A DNA stretch of 64,000 nt from Euwallacea fornicatus. Taxonomy: Eukaryota; Arthropoda; Insecta; Coleoptera; Curculionidae. A model generated the notes under the pieces. That model did not search any database, was not told the origin of the DNA, and was given only the letters and a program-made list of their open reading frames with translations. Within the stretch, counting starts at the first letter, position 1. Every line of letters starts with the position of its first letter. The stretch lies in NCBI RefSeq assembly GCF_040115645.1, contig NC_089575.1:1054001-1118000 (forward strand), read 5' to 3'. Positions 1 to 12,207 of this stretch are shown here, in pieces. Both the position numbers and the translations under genes were made by a program.

Positions 1-2223
1 AAACAAAAACAATACAAATATTTTCAAAAGTAAACCCAATTATCTGTCATAGTTGTCAAGGTACATTAAAAGTCAAATCATCAGTTGTTACTAATTAATT
101 ATTGGTGGTGGTTGCTTATTTACGAGTGTTATTCATTGGGTAATTCAGCCAAGTTGCGATCATAACGCGGCCAACAATGCGTCTGGCGACATGTAATTCC
201 TACGACTTAGTACTTTTGGACAATTCCTTGGATTTGGCGAAAAAGCGAAATAACGACATGTAGTGGATATTCAGTTTATTATTTCTTCTAAATTGTAACG
301 CAGTAGATACTTTATGAGTAAGCGATGGTGCGTAACGGAAAATTATAATGCTTCACAAATTACAACGATGTTGGGCACTTGTCTTCAGTACCGATAATGT
401 AGTATTTCCTATAAAGTCGCAAGTTGTATGATCACAATACTGCCATTACACAGTTTAATAATCAACTCGCCCTAGAATATTTCGTCGGGAACACGAAGTA
501 AGAAATCATTGAAATTTGCCTCATCCAATTTAGATGTTGCCATTTCCTTACAACCTTAAGCGACTGATACTGATCAAACACTAGAGGTATTTTACTGCCA
601 TTTTTGAAGGAATTGACTTAGGATATTTAACACAATTGAATATTTATTGGTAGCTATGGCAACTGTTCGCAACTTTTCTCTTCGAAAGCATATAAGACAA
701 TCATTGAAGCTTCTGGTAAGACTTTCACTTCATTAGGGTCAGTTTCAGGGGTTTTATGTATTTTTTAATGCTGTGTTTAACTTTTAACGTTTCAAGAAAG
801 GTGATAATTTTCTAAGTTATTTGCTCTAAACTTCACAATTTTCTTGCATTATTGTAGACATTTTTATGTGAAAATTTTTTTCTCAAAATAAAGGTAATTT
901 TAACAATGTTGTGACGTTTTGATGAAAGAGCGTAATTACTAATGAAGAAACTGCAGCAGAAAAGAAATTATAAGTACATCAGAAAATTAGAAGTTGATCC
1001 TTTAGGCGACGAAAATAGTCAAAATTAAATGTATCTGATGAGCAGATTTCACCAAGATTCCAATTAATCGAGAATATTTAAAAATTACTTCCTTCCAGAT
1101 TCTGAATGTAGTTGGTGTTTCTGATATACTGACTATATTTGTGCCGTTTATATGATGTCAACAAACTCTCTTAATTCCGATGATAGAAGAATTTTAGGCA
1201 GATATTTTTCTTGACAGTTGGTGTATATGAACTTATGTGTTTTTGTATGTGAGTTTTTTTGTAATTAGCTTTCTAATAAATTCAAACTTTTATTGAGAAA
1301 GCATTTTAGGAATAATTTTCCACTGTATTTTGATATCAATACATTCCACGTAATTTTTTAAATTGACTCTCACTTAGTCTATTGATGTTTTGATTATTAT
1401 AACTCAATATAAACGTCAAACATCATTTTATTCAATTTTGCATTAAATTTAACCTCTTTTTAGAGGATTTTTCAAGATAATTTGTACTTAATAATAACAA
1501 AAATTCAAATAATTAACATCGCACATTGTATTGCCTCAGGCACAATAGCAAATTGTTACATAACAGCCTACATTTTTCCAATAGCACTCAATAGTTTCAA
1601 CATATCTTTTTCATAATAGAACTAAACATAGCATACTGGGAGGAGCAAAATAAGTTTTCCCTCCCGTAAAGGGTCGCCTCTACGACCAAAAGTCAGTTGA
1701 AAATCACCAATAGAAAAATTGCGAAAAATAGTTTCTGCCTCCTGTTTTTGTCAGATATGCGTATGATTTTTTCAAAAAATGTTTTCAATTAATAATCTTA
1801 CCTTTCTGAATGCCACAAATTGTAGACTGCGACCTGGTACAACTTTCTAGTGACTTTCGCAATTTGTTGTGGAAACTTAAGCTTGTACTCGCAAAATTTA
1901 CAATAATTTCAACGAAAAACATCTCTCAACATTTGTTATTCCATCTTGTCGCTTTCATTAAGCCGAATTTCAGCCCAAAAAAGCAACAAAATGAATAGAA
2001 ACTTACTAAAAGAACGAAAGGAAAACAAAATAGTTTTTTCTTCTGTATATTAACTCCATAAATGTTTTATATATACTGACGAAGACACTAACAAGCATTT
2101 AAAAAATATTGCCAAAGTTTTGTTAAATGTCTTATGATACCAAGGACCACAACCCAAGAACCAATATCTATAATTCAATATTTTATTCACAAAAGATAAT
2201 AATACAGAAAAATGTCTTAAAGA
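1..2223. other. Left-edge intergenic DNA, no supported gene
   Basis: About 2.2 kb of AT-rich sequence downstream of PQBP1. Only very short open frames occur. Two look faintly gene-like: a 28-codon frame starting at 176 on the plus strand, and a minus-strand frame starting near 542 (first residues MATSKLDEANF) that stops after about 23 codons. Neither matches a family I recognise, and neither shows convincing splice structure. Confidence 0.5.
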
Positions 2224-3211
2224 CTACTTTCTTCGTTCTTTATCTTCTTTTTCCCGATTCGCAGCCAATACCGCACCAGGTGCAGGATAGGGCCTTTGTT
2301 GAAACAAAACACCAGAAGCAGTATTATCAGCTCTCATCTTATTAGTTTCTAAACCATCGCTCCAAGTTCCTTGTGGGACATCAGAATAGGTAGAAGGATC
2401 CATGGGGTCCAACTGCTCCTCTCGTTTCCTTTTATCGCGGTCCCTTCGATGTCGTTCTTCCCTATCCCTGTCTCTTTTGCCACGTTTATCATCCCTACAC
2501 AAAGATTTTTACAGTGAAGTGTTTAATAACTAAGATTTCTGCTAACCTGTCTCTGTCTCGATCTCTATCACGACGTTCTGAATACTTGGATCTATGCCCT
2601 CGATCATCCTCATCTGAATCCCTATCATGCCCCCTGTCACCATCTTTTTCAGCTCTATCCTTTTTAGACAATTCTTCTCTTTCTTTCAATCTTTTATCTC
2701 TTTGCTCATTTATGTATTTCTCTCGAAGTTTTGCTGCACTCTTTGTTAGGACTGCTCTGGGATGTTTTGGTGGTAGCCAAGATACAATGTCATTTTCCAT
2801 ATTCCAATAATAATATCTTCCTCTGAAGGTAATTCATAAATCAAAAATACTAACTATATTAAATTGAATACTTACAATCCTTTATCGAAGACTTCAGTCC
2901 AGTTATTGAGCAAAGGGTATTTGGCAAGTAATTTTTGCATATTTCTCACATATCTGGGATCTGGAGTAAGCACACCTAGCCAATGAGACTTGCACCAAAC
3001 AGTGCATTCATGGAATATATTACTTTTGTTTGGACAGGTTGACAAACCTTTATAATCATTTTTCTTGGTTGGCTCTGAGGACTGCTTGTTCTTGGCTAAA
3101 ACGAAGATATTGAGTAAGGAATAAGCTTGCTATTAGGAGAAATTTAACGAATTTACAAGCTATTAGCCCGCGTTTGGCCAGTTTTGCTGCTAGAGCTGGT
3201 GGTAAAGGCAT
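2224..3211 (-). CDS. PQBP1: PQBP1 orthologue, WW-domain splicing factor
   Basis: Four coding exons on the minus strand: 3211-3157, 3095-2876, 2822-2547, 2494-2224, giving 822 nt and 273 residues (human PQBP1 is 265). The protein begins MPLPPALAAKLAKRG, as in the family. A WW domain follows (residues about 75-105, including NNWTEVFDKG and RYYYWN, with the second Trp in VSWLPP). Then comes a long Arg/Asp/Glu-rich polar region and the family C-terminal block with DPMDPSTYSDVPQGTW and LFQQRPYPAPGAVL. In known homologues that tail is largely disordered and binds the U5 15-kDa protein (TXNL4A/Dim1). The role is nuclear pre-mRNA splicing. An in-frame upstream extension to 3280 exists, but MPLPP is the conserved start. 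The gene is head to head with the Ki-67-like gene. Confidence 0.96.
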
Positions 3212-3778
3212 GGTTGTCTTGCCCCTCAAAAAGGGGATGTCTAAGTAGTGTTGTAGTTTTCGGTTGTTAAAACGCACCAAAAGAGGATTTTAAAACTAAT
3301 GTGAAAACTATTTAGGTTTACTTAGAATAAAATTTTAAATTACTTTATATGATATTATATTATCAAGAACCTCACTTAATACAAGTAAAAGATCAAAAAC
3401 ATATCATTATAAGTACTGTCATCCGTCATATGCCAGTGGAATTAGTGTCATCCTACAGTATTTAGAGGTGGTCAATGATAGTTCTATCTTTTTTTTCCTT
3501 ACTGAATAGAAAAGGTGCATTACACGTCGCGGAAATATTAAGAGGGCGCTGGGAAAAACCGTTAGAAAAATTTTAAAAGGATTCGAAGTTGGCGTTGCTT
3601 TTGGGTGTCATGGCTTCAGTGTCAGTGTCGAGAGTTGTTGGAGTTTTGAGAAATGTGTTAAATATTTGAACGTAAATTATATTTTGATTTAGATTTGAAC
3701 ATTTTATGCGTTACTACACCAGGCGACCTGTTCCTGTATCCTATGTCCATTTAGCAAACGAGCGTTACTAATTTTACG
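3212..3778 (+). promoter_or_regulatory. Shared divergent promoter region and inferred 5' UTR exon
   Basis: This interval separates the PQBP1 start (minus) from a likely untranslated first exon of the FHA gene (plus). The exon is inferred from a strong donor, ACG then GTAAGTATC, at 3778/3779. The matching acceptor is at 6060-6061, 15 bases before the FHA start codon. The implied intron is 2.28 kb. A 21-codon upstream ORF lies at 3706-3771. The transcription start cannot be placed from sequence alone; no TATA box is obvious. Confidence 0.5.
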
Positions 3779-6061
3779 GTAAGTATCTTCTCAGGTTTCG
3801 TAACTTGAATGCATATATACCTGTTGAGTTTAATATAAATTGTAATTTACTAGAATAAAACATAAAATACCGCAACTACAGCAAACAAAGCGATAATATA
3901 ATCCTTAAGTACTAATGCATTCAATTAATAACTCATATATTAACAATTCTTTAAGAAACCCTTTATGTGCCCAAATTTATTTGATACATAATGATTTAAT
4001 GTTTTTTTTTTTAAATTGTGTCCTTTAAAAACCTAATTTAAAGGTGCCAAGTATCAAGTTATCGGGATATAGAGCTGTATGTGCAAAACTGCATTTTAAA
4101 AATTCAAGTTCAGTTATATGTTGATATTATGACAATTATATCAAATTTTGACAGTCTGTATTAGGTAACGGAATTTTTTAATGATAGAAGACTTGTATGT
4201 CAACCTCACAAATTAGACAAAACTAGACCGTGGTGTACTTCAATACAGTTATAATGTGTTGACCAATGTGATTTTTTCTTCGAATGTTATTACAAATACA
4301 AATTTTACACATGACTTCCGAAGAAAACATTTGTTGTAAGGTAAATAGAGAAATCTGGTCTTTAACATGCAGATCTTAAGTTTTGCAATCATATCAATTA
4401 CATTTGAAAACCGTGAATCATTAAACCTGAACTTTAAAAGAAAAATTAGAGGTATGTTACAAAAAAATGGGACTACCCACCTATTCTTCTATGAAATTTA
4501 TGCCATAAGATAAGCACCATACAGATTGATTTAATATATTTGATCCATGGGATATTTCTGACATTATCAGTGTTAAGAAAATGTTTAAATTAATTTAAAA
4601 AAAAAATTTTTTAACTCATACTTTACTGTTAAATGGCAATGAGCACAGCAAATCTGTCAAAATGGCACAACTAAGTTTTTTTTTTAATAGACTACCATGT
4701 GTTATTTACAAAGATGGAAAGATCTCTTCCTAATTTTAAAAAGGGAATTAATTATATACAGGTTATCTGTATTACAAGCTCTACCTTTGGAATCTGAATT
4801 ATCTTAAACAAAACTAATATATTAGCATTACAGAAAAGCTGAACGATGTAAAGCTTAAAACAAATGTTTTCAAATTGACATTATTGCCAAAAGTTTTCTT
4901 AACATCTATAAAAAACTGAGTTCTTTTTGCTTATAAATTAGAAATTGTGTATTATGACAGTGTTTAACTAAAATATTTTTAAGGGCTTTTCTGGGTTACT
5001 TTTTACCAGTCTGATCAGTTTCTAGCTACTTCACCAAATCTCCAAAATATAAAGTGCATCTTTAATTTTTCTTGTTATCATATTAAAGTTAAAGGTTTCA
5101 CCTTTATCAGTGGATCAAGGATTTTGTAACAGATCTGTGATTTATGGCCAGGGTGATATAAAACCACTTGTTATGCGCTAAAGTAGGACAGACTGCAGGG
5201 AATATCTGGCTATTGCCAATACTTTTAGGACCATACCAAGAGTGGCCCTCAACACAAGCTATTGCTCTTTATGAGAAAGTTGAGACCTACAAATATTAAG
5301 CGAAATTCGTCCAATTGGCATATCAATCACTATGTGGGGAGCTGCATATGTTAATATGTATAATAATATCCTAGACTGTTATATGGAATGGATATTTCAA
5401 ATAAAGATAAATTTATGATGGAACACTCAGTTTTCGTATACTGACAGATCAAGAACGACTCATGCACAGTCGGCGAGAGTGGAGATATACAGTTCTGGCC
5501 TTCAGAGGAGTAAATTCATTTCCTTAGGAGACTGTTTCATAACGTTCCAAGTGAAAAAATTCACCCGAGCGTGTTCTAAGCCAAAGCTTTTGATATATTT
5601 CAAATGGTTACATGAGGGACGGCTCTGCAAACATTGCGGTATAGGAGAGGAATTCTTTTTTACCGCTTCCTAAAAATTCCAATAGGGAGAAACGTGCTAG
5701 GCATAAGGTTTTCGAAGCCGTTTTGCGGAGGTAGAAAGGGTCCACATGTAGTAAAAAGGAGTGCATTGGGGAATTAAAAAAGGCTTCTAAGGGTTGGTTC
5801 CCCGCTCTCGCCACTACACTTGTAGTCTTTACTTTCACTTTATATTTTATCATACTAGACAATTCTGTTGATAATTTCTATTTGTCAACGTTTTTATATT
5901 CCTGTGAGATCCCCAAATGTAACTTTTATGCTTGTTGGATAAATCTTTATAAAAATTAATTTATCTAATGAATAGCTATAGCACGTTCTGTGCAGCAAGT
6001 TGTATCAAATGTTTATATACTACTTTATCTTTAAGGATTTATTATCAATCAACTATTTTAG
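3779..6061 (+). other. Inferred 5' UTR intron of the FHA gene
   Basis: AT-rich interval bounded by a consensus donor and a pyrimidine-preceded AG. A somewhat GC-richer patch at about 5440-5830 holds short open frames on both strands (64 and 84 codons) without recognisable motifs. I see no gene or clear transposon in it. Confidence 0.4.
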
Positions 6062-6076
6062 TCAGTTAACCAAACT

Positions 6077-9000
6077 ATGGACAAACTGGGGTATTTATGT
6101 TTCGCTTTAAACGGCAAAACCATTCCTCCCTATGAATTCAATGTTGGATTACACACTATAGGCACTACTACAGACTGCAATGTCCGTTTGAAATGCAGAG
6201 ATAAATCAATGGCAGATATCCATGCCGTAATTAAAGTCGACTCACTCGGAGTGGTATGTTGTTAAATGCATGATAAATCATTGTTTTAATATCTGTGTCT
6301 CTAGGCAATAATAGTAAATAAAAATAACAGAGAACCTCTTAAACTAAATGGAAGAAGCTTGTTTAAGCAGTCAGTGCTGTGCCACGGCGATAAAATTGAG
6401 ATTGGGGATAAAACGTTTCAATATTTCAATGAGCACCTCAAATCAGTGGTAAGCAAAAGAAATATCTGGTTTTAGAAAGCATTTCAAATCAATTTCTTTC
6501 TTCTGCAAGCCTAAGAATAGCAGTATATACACTGAAGCCCTTAAGAACTTTAATACTCGGAAATCTGCAGGACCTTCTGCAAGGACTCACTCTGTTAGAA
6601 CGCCACCTAGGTAAGGATATGTTGAAGTACTGTTGTCTATGAATATTGGTTTATATTATTCTTCTTTCCATCATCATCTCTAGGTGTTTAAATTATATGT
6701 GATAACAATCCAACTTTTCACATTTCACTTTAATTTTTAAAAATACTTCAATTATGTTAAAAGTTGGATGCAGTACATAATTGGTTATTAATCATTTATG
6801 TTCGTTAAGTAATTTAAAATTTAAAAAAATGGTATCAGTAATTGGTTATTCAATTACATCACTAGTGTAAGAGTGCTTGGTCATCAATTTGTAAATAATT
6901 CTTTTTTGACAGTTCAGAAAACTCCATTTATTTGTGATGTCATCAATTTCAGATCAACGGAATTTCCTATAGTCTCCCGAACTCAATACAACAGAAGTTT
7001 TGTCACAAAATCAGCCTCAAAACTTTTACCCGTAAGGAAAAACATCAATGTCACAAAAGTCAGAAGGTGTTCCACTTCAGTACTGAACCAAAGAGCATGT
7101 AGAACGAGTCCTAAATTAAATCTAATAGTTACAGAAAACTTCCCTGAAATTGAAAATGCATGTGCTGGTTCAATCAATATAAATCAGTCGACCTCCTCCG
7201 AAATGCAACCTTCGTTGGACCAAGAAAATGACTTAAATCTAAACACTCTTGCGGACGTTTCTGAAAATCAATCTGAGGATTTTATACACCTCTCATTGTC
7301 ATCTGCCAGTGATCGAGAAATCAGTGCAAACTTATCTCCGCCAATGAAATTATCAAATATCTTTAATGAGACGACTCAAAATCACACTGTTACTCCTTGT
7401 CTTGAGAATCCTCTAAAGAGCCTCTCTTTAAGAAGATCTTCAAGATTGAGTTGCCTTCAGAATTCAGTATTTAGTGAGTCGACAAAAGAAGTCTTACATG
7501 TAAGTGATAAACAAGATGGTCCATTACTTTCTGGAAATTTGATGGCATCCAGTAGTTCTCTCTCGGTATGCACGCAATCGTTTTCGTCGTATAAAAAAGC
7601 GAACAAGTGCAGCGAAACTACAAGTAGCTTCATTGATGTCGCTGAATGTACTGCGAAGTCTTTACCTTCAGAAAACAATAAGTCACTGCCTGAAATGTTT
7701 AACAATACTATATGCACTTCCACCCCATTTCCCAATGCAAAAGCTTCCTTCAAAGTCAATAGAACATTCGTTTCTTCGGATAAAAATTCGGTTTCAAAAC
7801 TATTTAATCCGCCGAAGAGACGATCTTCGCTTAGACTTAGCGTTTCCAAAATAAAGAAATATGATTGTGCTTCATGCAGATATTCATCCAGAGGTAGGAG
7901 TTTAAGCCTAACGAAGGATTTAGATAAAAACTCTTCGTTTATCAATAAAAAATCGATTTTATCAGGAATCGAAAATACTCCTGATAAAGTACTAAAAGAG
8001 GAAAGTGGTGATACCCCAAAGTCTCATGTAAAACTCAAAAAGCTGTCATATAACCCTCAGTTAGAAGATATCACTCCGGTTACTCCCGAACAAGACCACG
8101 TCACAGATTTAAACGAAGAAATGTTTAAAACACCAGTAAATTCTCCGGGACTGTTCGAAAACATCAAGAAAAGTGTTGTTAGATCGAGAAAGCGCCTAAG
8201 AGAAAGCTATGGCAGTACCTTGAAGGAAAATTGCAAGAGACGTAGGGTGGAAATTCTAAAAGAGAAAGGTTCACCATCAAATCGCATTAGCAATTACATA
8301 GGGCTTAAAAAACTCATGAGAACCCCTCCAAGATCGCCAAGGAATGATCTTCGAAATGTTCCAAATTTACGGAAATTTGTATCTCCCAAGCAACAACACA
8401 GTCCTAAAAATGATCTAGAAAACGTGCCAAATTTGAAGAAATTTATGTCTCCACGACAACAACGCAGCCCTAAAAATGATTTAAAAAATATTCCGAATTT
8501 GAGGAGATTTGTGTCTCCGAAGCACCAGCGTAGTCCTAAAAATGATCTAGAAAATGTACCAAATTTGAGGAAATATATGTCCCCAAAACAGCAGCGTACC
8601 CCTAAAAATGACCTAGATCAAAACGCAAGTGCGGTAGCTGACTTCTATAACTTATCAGGAGTTGAAGTACTGCATAATAGCAGTGACATTGAAAATTCCG
8701 ATGATTTGTTCACTCAACTAACTGGTAAAGGACCTATAAAGTCTTACCATAAGAGAGGGAAGAGCTTGGGGAGTGATTCACCCAGTAGAAGAGTGCAGCA
8801 ATGGGTAGATGAACAACAGACACATTTCAACGAATTGGAATCAAACAAGAGGGGAGATTTCGTAGGAAATAGACGAAAAACTGAGGGGGATCCAACAGTG
8901 TCTAAAGCGGAAGTGAAAACTTGGAAAGGAGAATATATTTTGCAGACCGCGTCTGAAAATGCTCGGTCCAGACGTGGAAGTTTGTCGATGAATGATAATA

Positions 9001-12000
9001 AAAGATTTTCCAGCGATGATCGGAGGAAGACTGTAGGTGCACCTGCCACATCCGGCCCTAATGTCAGAGCTTGGAAGTGGGAACATATGTTTGAGAAAGT
9101 TCAATTAACCTCAGGGAACCGCGGCAGTTTACCTAATACCAGACACTCATTAAAAATAAATGAAGATCGAAGGAAAACTTTGGGTTGTAAAACCAATACA
9201 ATTTCCGACCCCCGAGTATGGAATCAAATTCAATCCATAGATGCAGCAGAAGAAAATGCAAGTTTTGAAATGTCTCATGAACCTGAATTTAACTCTTCAA
9301 GTGAATTAGGAAATAGGTCTCTGAAACTGCGTAAAACGAAAGCTAGATTGGCACGCAGTGTTTCTCCAAAGAAAGTTGACGATTTTATGAACAACAGGAG
9401 AAAAACTCTTGGTAACCAAACTACAGCAAAAGCTCACGTAGAAATTTGGAAACGGCAAAATATTTTCCAAAGGGCCACCGAAAATTTGCATTTCAGATAT
9501 GGAAGTTTACCAATGGATATCAAAAACCGTCAATCTTTGAGCAGTAATCGGAGGAAAACCATGGGGTATAAAGATACCGCAGCTGCAAACATTGGAGAAT
9601 GGAGAAGAGTTCATCTTTTTGAGCAAGCATCGCGGAAATTTGCTCTCACAACCAAGCGGGGAAGTTTGCCATTTGAAGATCAAATTGAGAAGAGAGGACA
9701 TTGCCGCAGAAAGACGTTTGGTGACGCACCAAGAATTACTCCAAATATTGAAGAATGGACGGTACAGACAGTCGGTAATGTTACTCCCACATTATCTCTC
9801 AACCATAAAGCTTCATTCCACAATTCTGAACAAGTAATTGACTCTGAAATATCTCCTCTAGAGACCAAAAATAATGTAAAAGATAAAGTTGTAACTCCGT
9901 CGTCGAAAAAATTGTGGTTTAATGTAATTCATAAAACCACTAGGACCAAGCGGGCTCTACCCAAAGATGATGATGATGATGATGATGATATTGAAATGGT
10001 CACGGCAAAACGAACCAGAAGACAACTGAAAAGGAACAATGTCGAACAAACTATTTCTATTGAATTTGATTCAAATGTCAATGAAAAACAAACTCAAAAA
10101 AGGACTAGAGATGCTACTCCTGACCAAATAGATGTGGTAAAGCAACCAGAAAAGAAACCTGAGAAGGTGACAAGAGGTCGTAAACCAAAAACGCAGAACG
10201 TGGTCGAATATGTGGAAAATGCAGAGGAAGAACCTGAAACGAAGAAAGTCAGTCGTAGAGGTCATAGAGCGGGGCAGGGAAAAGATGCTACACAAGAGAT
10301 TGGAAATTCTGAGCAAATATCTGCAGTTGAAATTGAAGATGCAAAAGGTAAAAAACCTGTTCGAAAAGGTCGTAAACAAGAGACACAGAATATTATTGAA
10401 GATGTGGAAAATGCAGCTGAAGAACACAGAACGAAGAGGGCGACTCGTAGGGGTCGTAGAGCAGAGCAGGAAAAAGATACTACTAAAGAGGTTAGAAATT
10501 CTGGGCAAACATCTGCAGTTGAAACTGAAAATGCAACAGCCAAAAAGCCTGTTCGGAGAGGTCGTAAACAACAGGCACAAAAGATAGTGGAAGATATTGA
10601 AAATGCAACTGAAGAACCTGAAACAAAGAGGGTGACTCGCAGAGCAGGACAGGAAAAATATGCTACTCAAGAGATTGAAAATTCTGAGCAAACACCTGCA
10701 GTCGAAACTGAAGACCCAAAAGTCAAACTGCCTATTCGAAGAGGTCGAAAACAAGAAACACAAAATATCATTGAAAAAATTGAAAATGTAACTGAAGAAC
10801 CTGAGGTGAAGAGGGTGACTCGTAGAGCGGGACAAGGAAAAGATGCCGTTCAAGAGGTTGAAAATTCTGAGCAAACACCTGTCGTAGAGACTGAAGGAGC
10901 AAAATTCAAACTGCCAATTCGAAGAGGTCGTAAACAAGAGACGCAGAGCGTCGTTGAAGATGTAGAAAATACATCTGAAGAACCTAAAACGAAAAGGATC
11001 ACTCGTAGAAATCACAAAGCAAAACAGGAAAAAGTTGCTACTGAAGAGGTTGGAAATTCTGAGCAAACAACTGCCACAGTTGAAGATGATGACACAAAAA
11101 CTAAGAAACCTATTCGAACGGGTCGCAGACAAGAAAAGGAAACTACAAATAAGTTTGAAGCTCAAGAAATCATAACTAAGAGATCGACTCGTAGTGGACG
11201 TAAACAGGAAGCGCTGACCGCTTCTGAAGATTCTAAAAATACAGGTCTAACACAAATTGAAGCCGAAATCAAGAAGTCCACCCGAAGAGGTCGCAAACCA
11301 GAAAAAGAAGAGGCACCTAATGCTATGAATGAGGTTGTCTCAGTTTCTGCTTCAGAAGTAATTCCTAAGAAGACGAGGCTAGTCAGAAATATGAAGTCAA
11401 GGGAGACTGTTAAAAAAGAAGATTCAAATAACGTAAATGAACTAAAAAGCCCAATTGACGTGGAATCCAATCGTAGGCCTATCAGGCTAGCAGCTCAAAA
11501 AGCGGTGGAAGAAATGAAGACATTCAGCCCAAGACCTAAGTGAGTAACATCTGTCCGTAATTTCTTATTTACGCCCTTTTATTACTTTTATAATGATAAA
11601 TAAACTGCTCACGGAGAATGATAAGCTGTCCAACGGTAAAGCGAAATTTACTACAACCCTGTATATATTTTATAGAAAAAGTTATCTGGAAGTGAGTACC
11701 GTCTCAATGAGTTTATCTTTTAAAGTAAATATTTTAGAATTTTCTCGAACTAGCCACAAATAAGGGCGTTAATTCAGACGCCATAGATGTGGATGTTGCG
11801 AGTACTCATTGCAACAGTCAATCAGCAGTGCATATTTACGGTGTAACGCTTTCACGCCGCATATACGAACGTAAAGGTCTACTGTTCGCATCGCTGGTTT
11901 TTTTCTAAGAAAATCGTCACTTTATCAGAATTAAAAAAAAAAAACGTTTTCTTCTCGCTTTTTGTTTAGACGGACACAGAAAGAAAAAAGTTCTTCCTCA

Positions 12001-12207
12001 GCTGTGACTTTTAATGAACAAGTTCTAGAATACCGAATTGAACACATGACATCTCCAACCATACAAGTAAAAATACGTACTTTGAAGGAAGATGCAGGCT
12101 CTTCGCCAAAGCTCATTGAATCGAGGGGGAAAAATGCTGTAGAACTTGAAGGAAATTTGCCGACCGAAAATAAGCCAGTGCCCAAAGAAAAAGGGCCCAA
12201 AAATTGA
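6077..12207 (+). CDS. FHA-domain, repeat-rich Ki-67-like chromosomal protein
   Basis: Five coding exons: 6077-6253, 6305-6448, 6510-6610, about 6866-11539, 11970-12207. The total is 5334 nt, about 1777 residues. Exons 1-2 encode an N-terminal FHA domain (MDKLGYLCFALNGKTIPP, then VNKNNREPLKLNGR), a phosphothreonine-binding fold. The huge exon 4 carries three repeat systems. First, residues about 629-726 hold five copies of a unit like PKNDLENVPNLRKFVSPKQ, which resembles the K167R repeat of vertebrate Ki-67. Second, residues about 809-1094 hold six RRKT-x-G modules. Third, residues about 1240-1620 hold Arg/Glu-rich units with RRGRK cores. Exon 5 adds a short tail with SAVTFNEQVLEYR, a weak RVxF-like candidate. 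FHA plus K167R-like repeats in one large basic protein suggests a Ki-67 relative acting on mitotic chromosomes; this is inference. The exon 4 acceptor is ambiguous: three in-phase AGs lie at 6837-6871. Confidence 0.85.
8329..8620 (+). repeat. Coding tandem repeat, K167R-like unit (block 1)
   Basis: Five consecutive copies, 57-60 bases each, encode a unit of about 19-20 residues: a basic Ser/Thr-Pro start, then NDL, a short spacer, VPNL, then RKF and VSPK. This matches the spacing of the ENL-x-GLK-x-LF-x-TP motif in the vertebrate Ki-67 repeat as I recall it. The copies differ at synonymous and non-synonymous sites, so they are not a recent expansion. Confidence 0.75.
8860..9725 (+). repeat. 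Coding repeat, RRKT-x-G / W / GSLP modules (block 2)
   Basis: Six copies of a module that begins RRKT-x-G (x is E, V, L, L, M, F), continues to a Trp about 15 residues later, then an aromatic or hydrophobic stretch. At least four spacers end in a GSLS or GSLP motif preceded by Arg or Tyr. Spacing is irregular (about 45-75 residues). Both RRKT and RGSL are basic Ser/Thr contexts suited to kinases such as Aurora B or PKA. I do not recognise the module. Confidence 0.7.
10165..11310 (+). repeat. Coding repeat, Arg/Glu-rich units with RRGRK cores (block 3)
   Basis: About five full copies, period roughly 63-70 residues, followed by shorter partial copies. Each has a basic RRGRKQETQ segment, an acidic VEDVENATEEPE segment, a second basic KRVTRR segment, and an acidic Gln/Thr-rich spacer (NSEQTPAVETED). 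The alternating charge and RGRK cores are AT-hook-like but lack the Pro of the canonical RGRP. A run of eight Asp residues precedes the block at about 9967-9990. Confidence 0.75.

Noticed and set aside
5440..5870. Possible inverted-repeat element in the FHA 5' UTR intron
   Set aside because: Only a short GGCGAGAG similarity joins the two sides; no tips, duplication or extended arms.
7457..7945. 162-codon minus-strand frame
   Set aside because: Shadow of FHA exon 4, with no start context, splice signals or domain.
10071..11165. 364-codon open frame on the minus strand
   Set aside because: It is antisense to the Arg/Glu-rich repeats of the FHA protein. Its Ser/Phe/Leu-rich content is the mirror of those codons, and no domain is visible.
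11541..11543. TGA as the end of the FHA protein
   Set aside because: The stop overlaps a GTGAGT donor, and a phase-matched acceptor at 11968-11969 opens an 80-codon final exon, so the stop is intronic.
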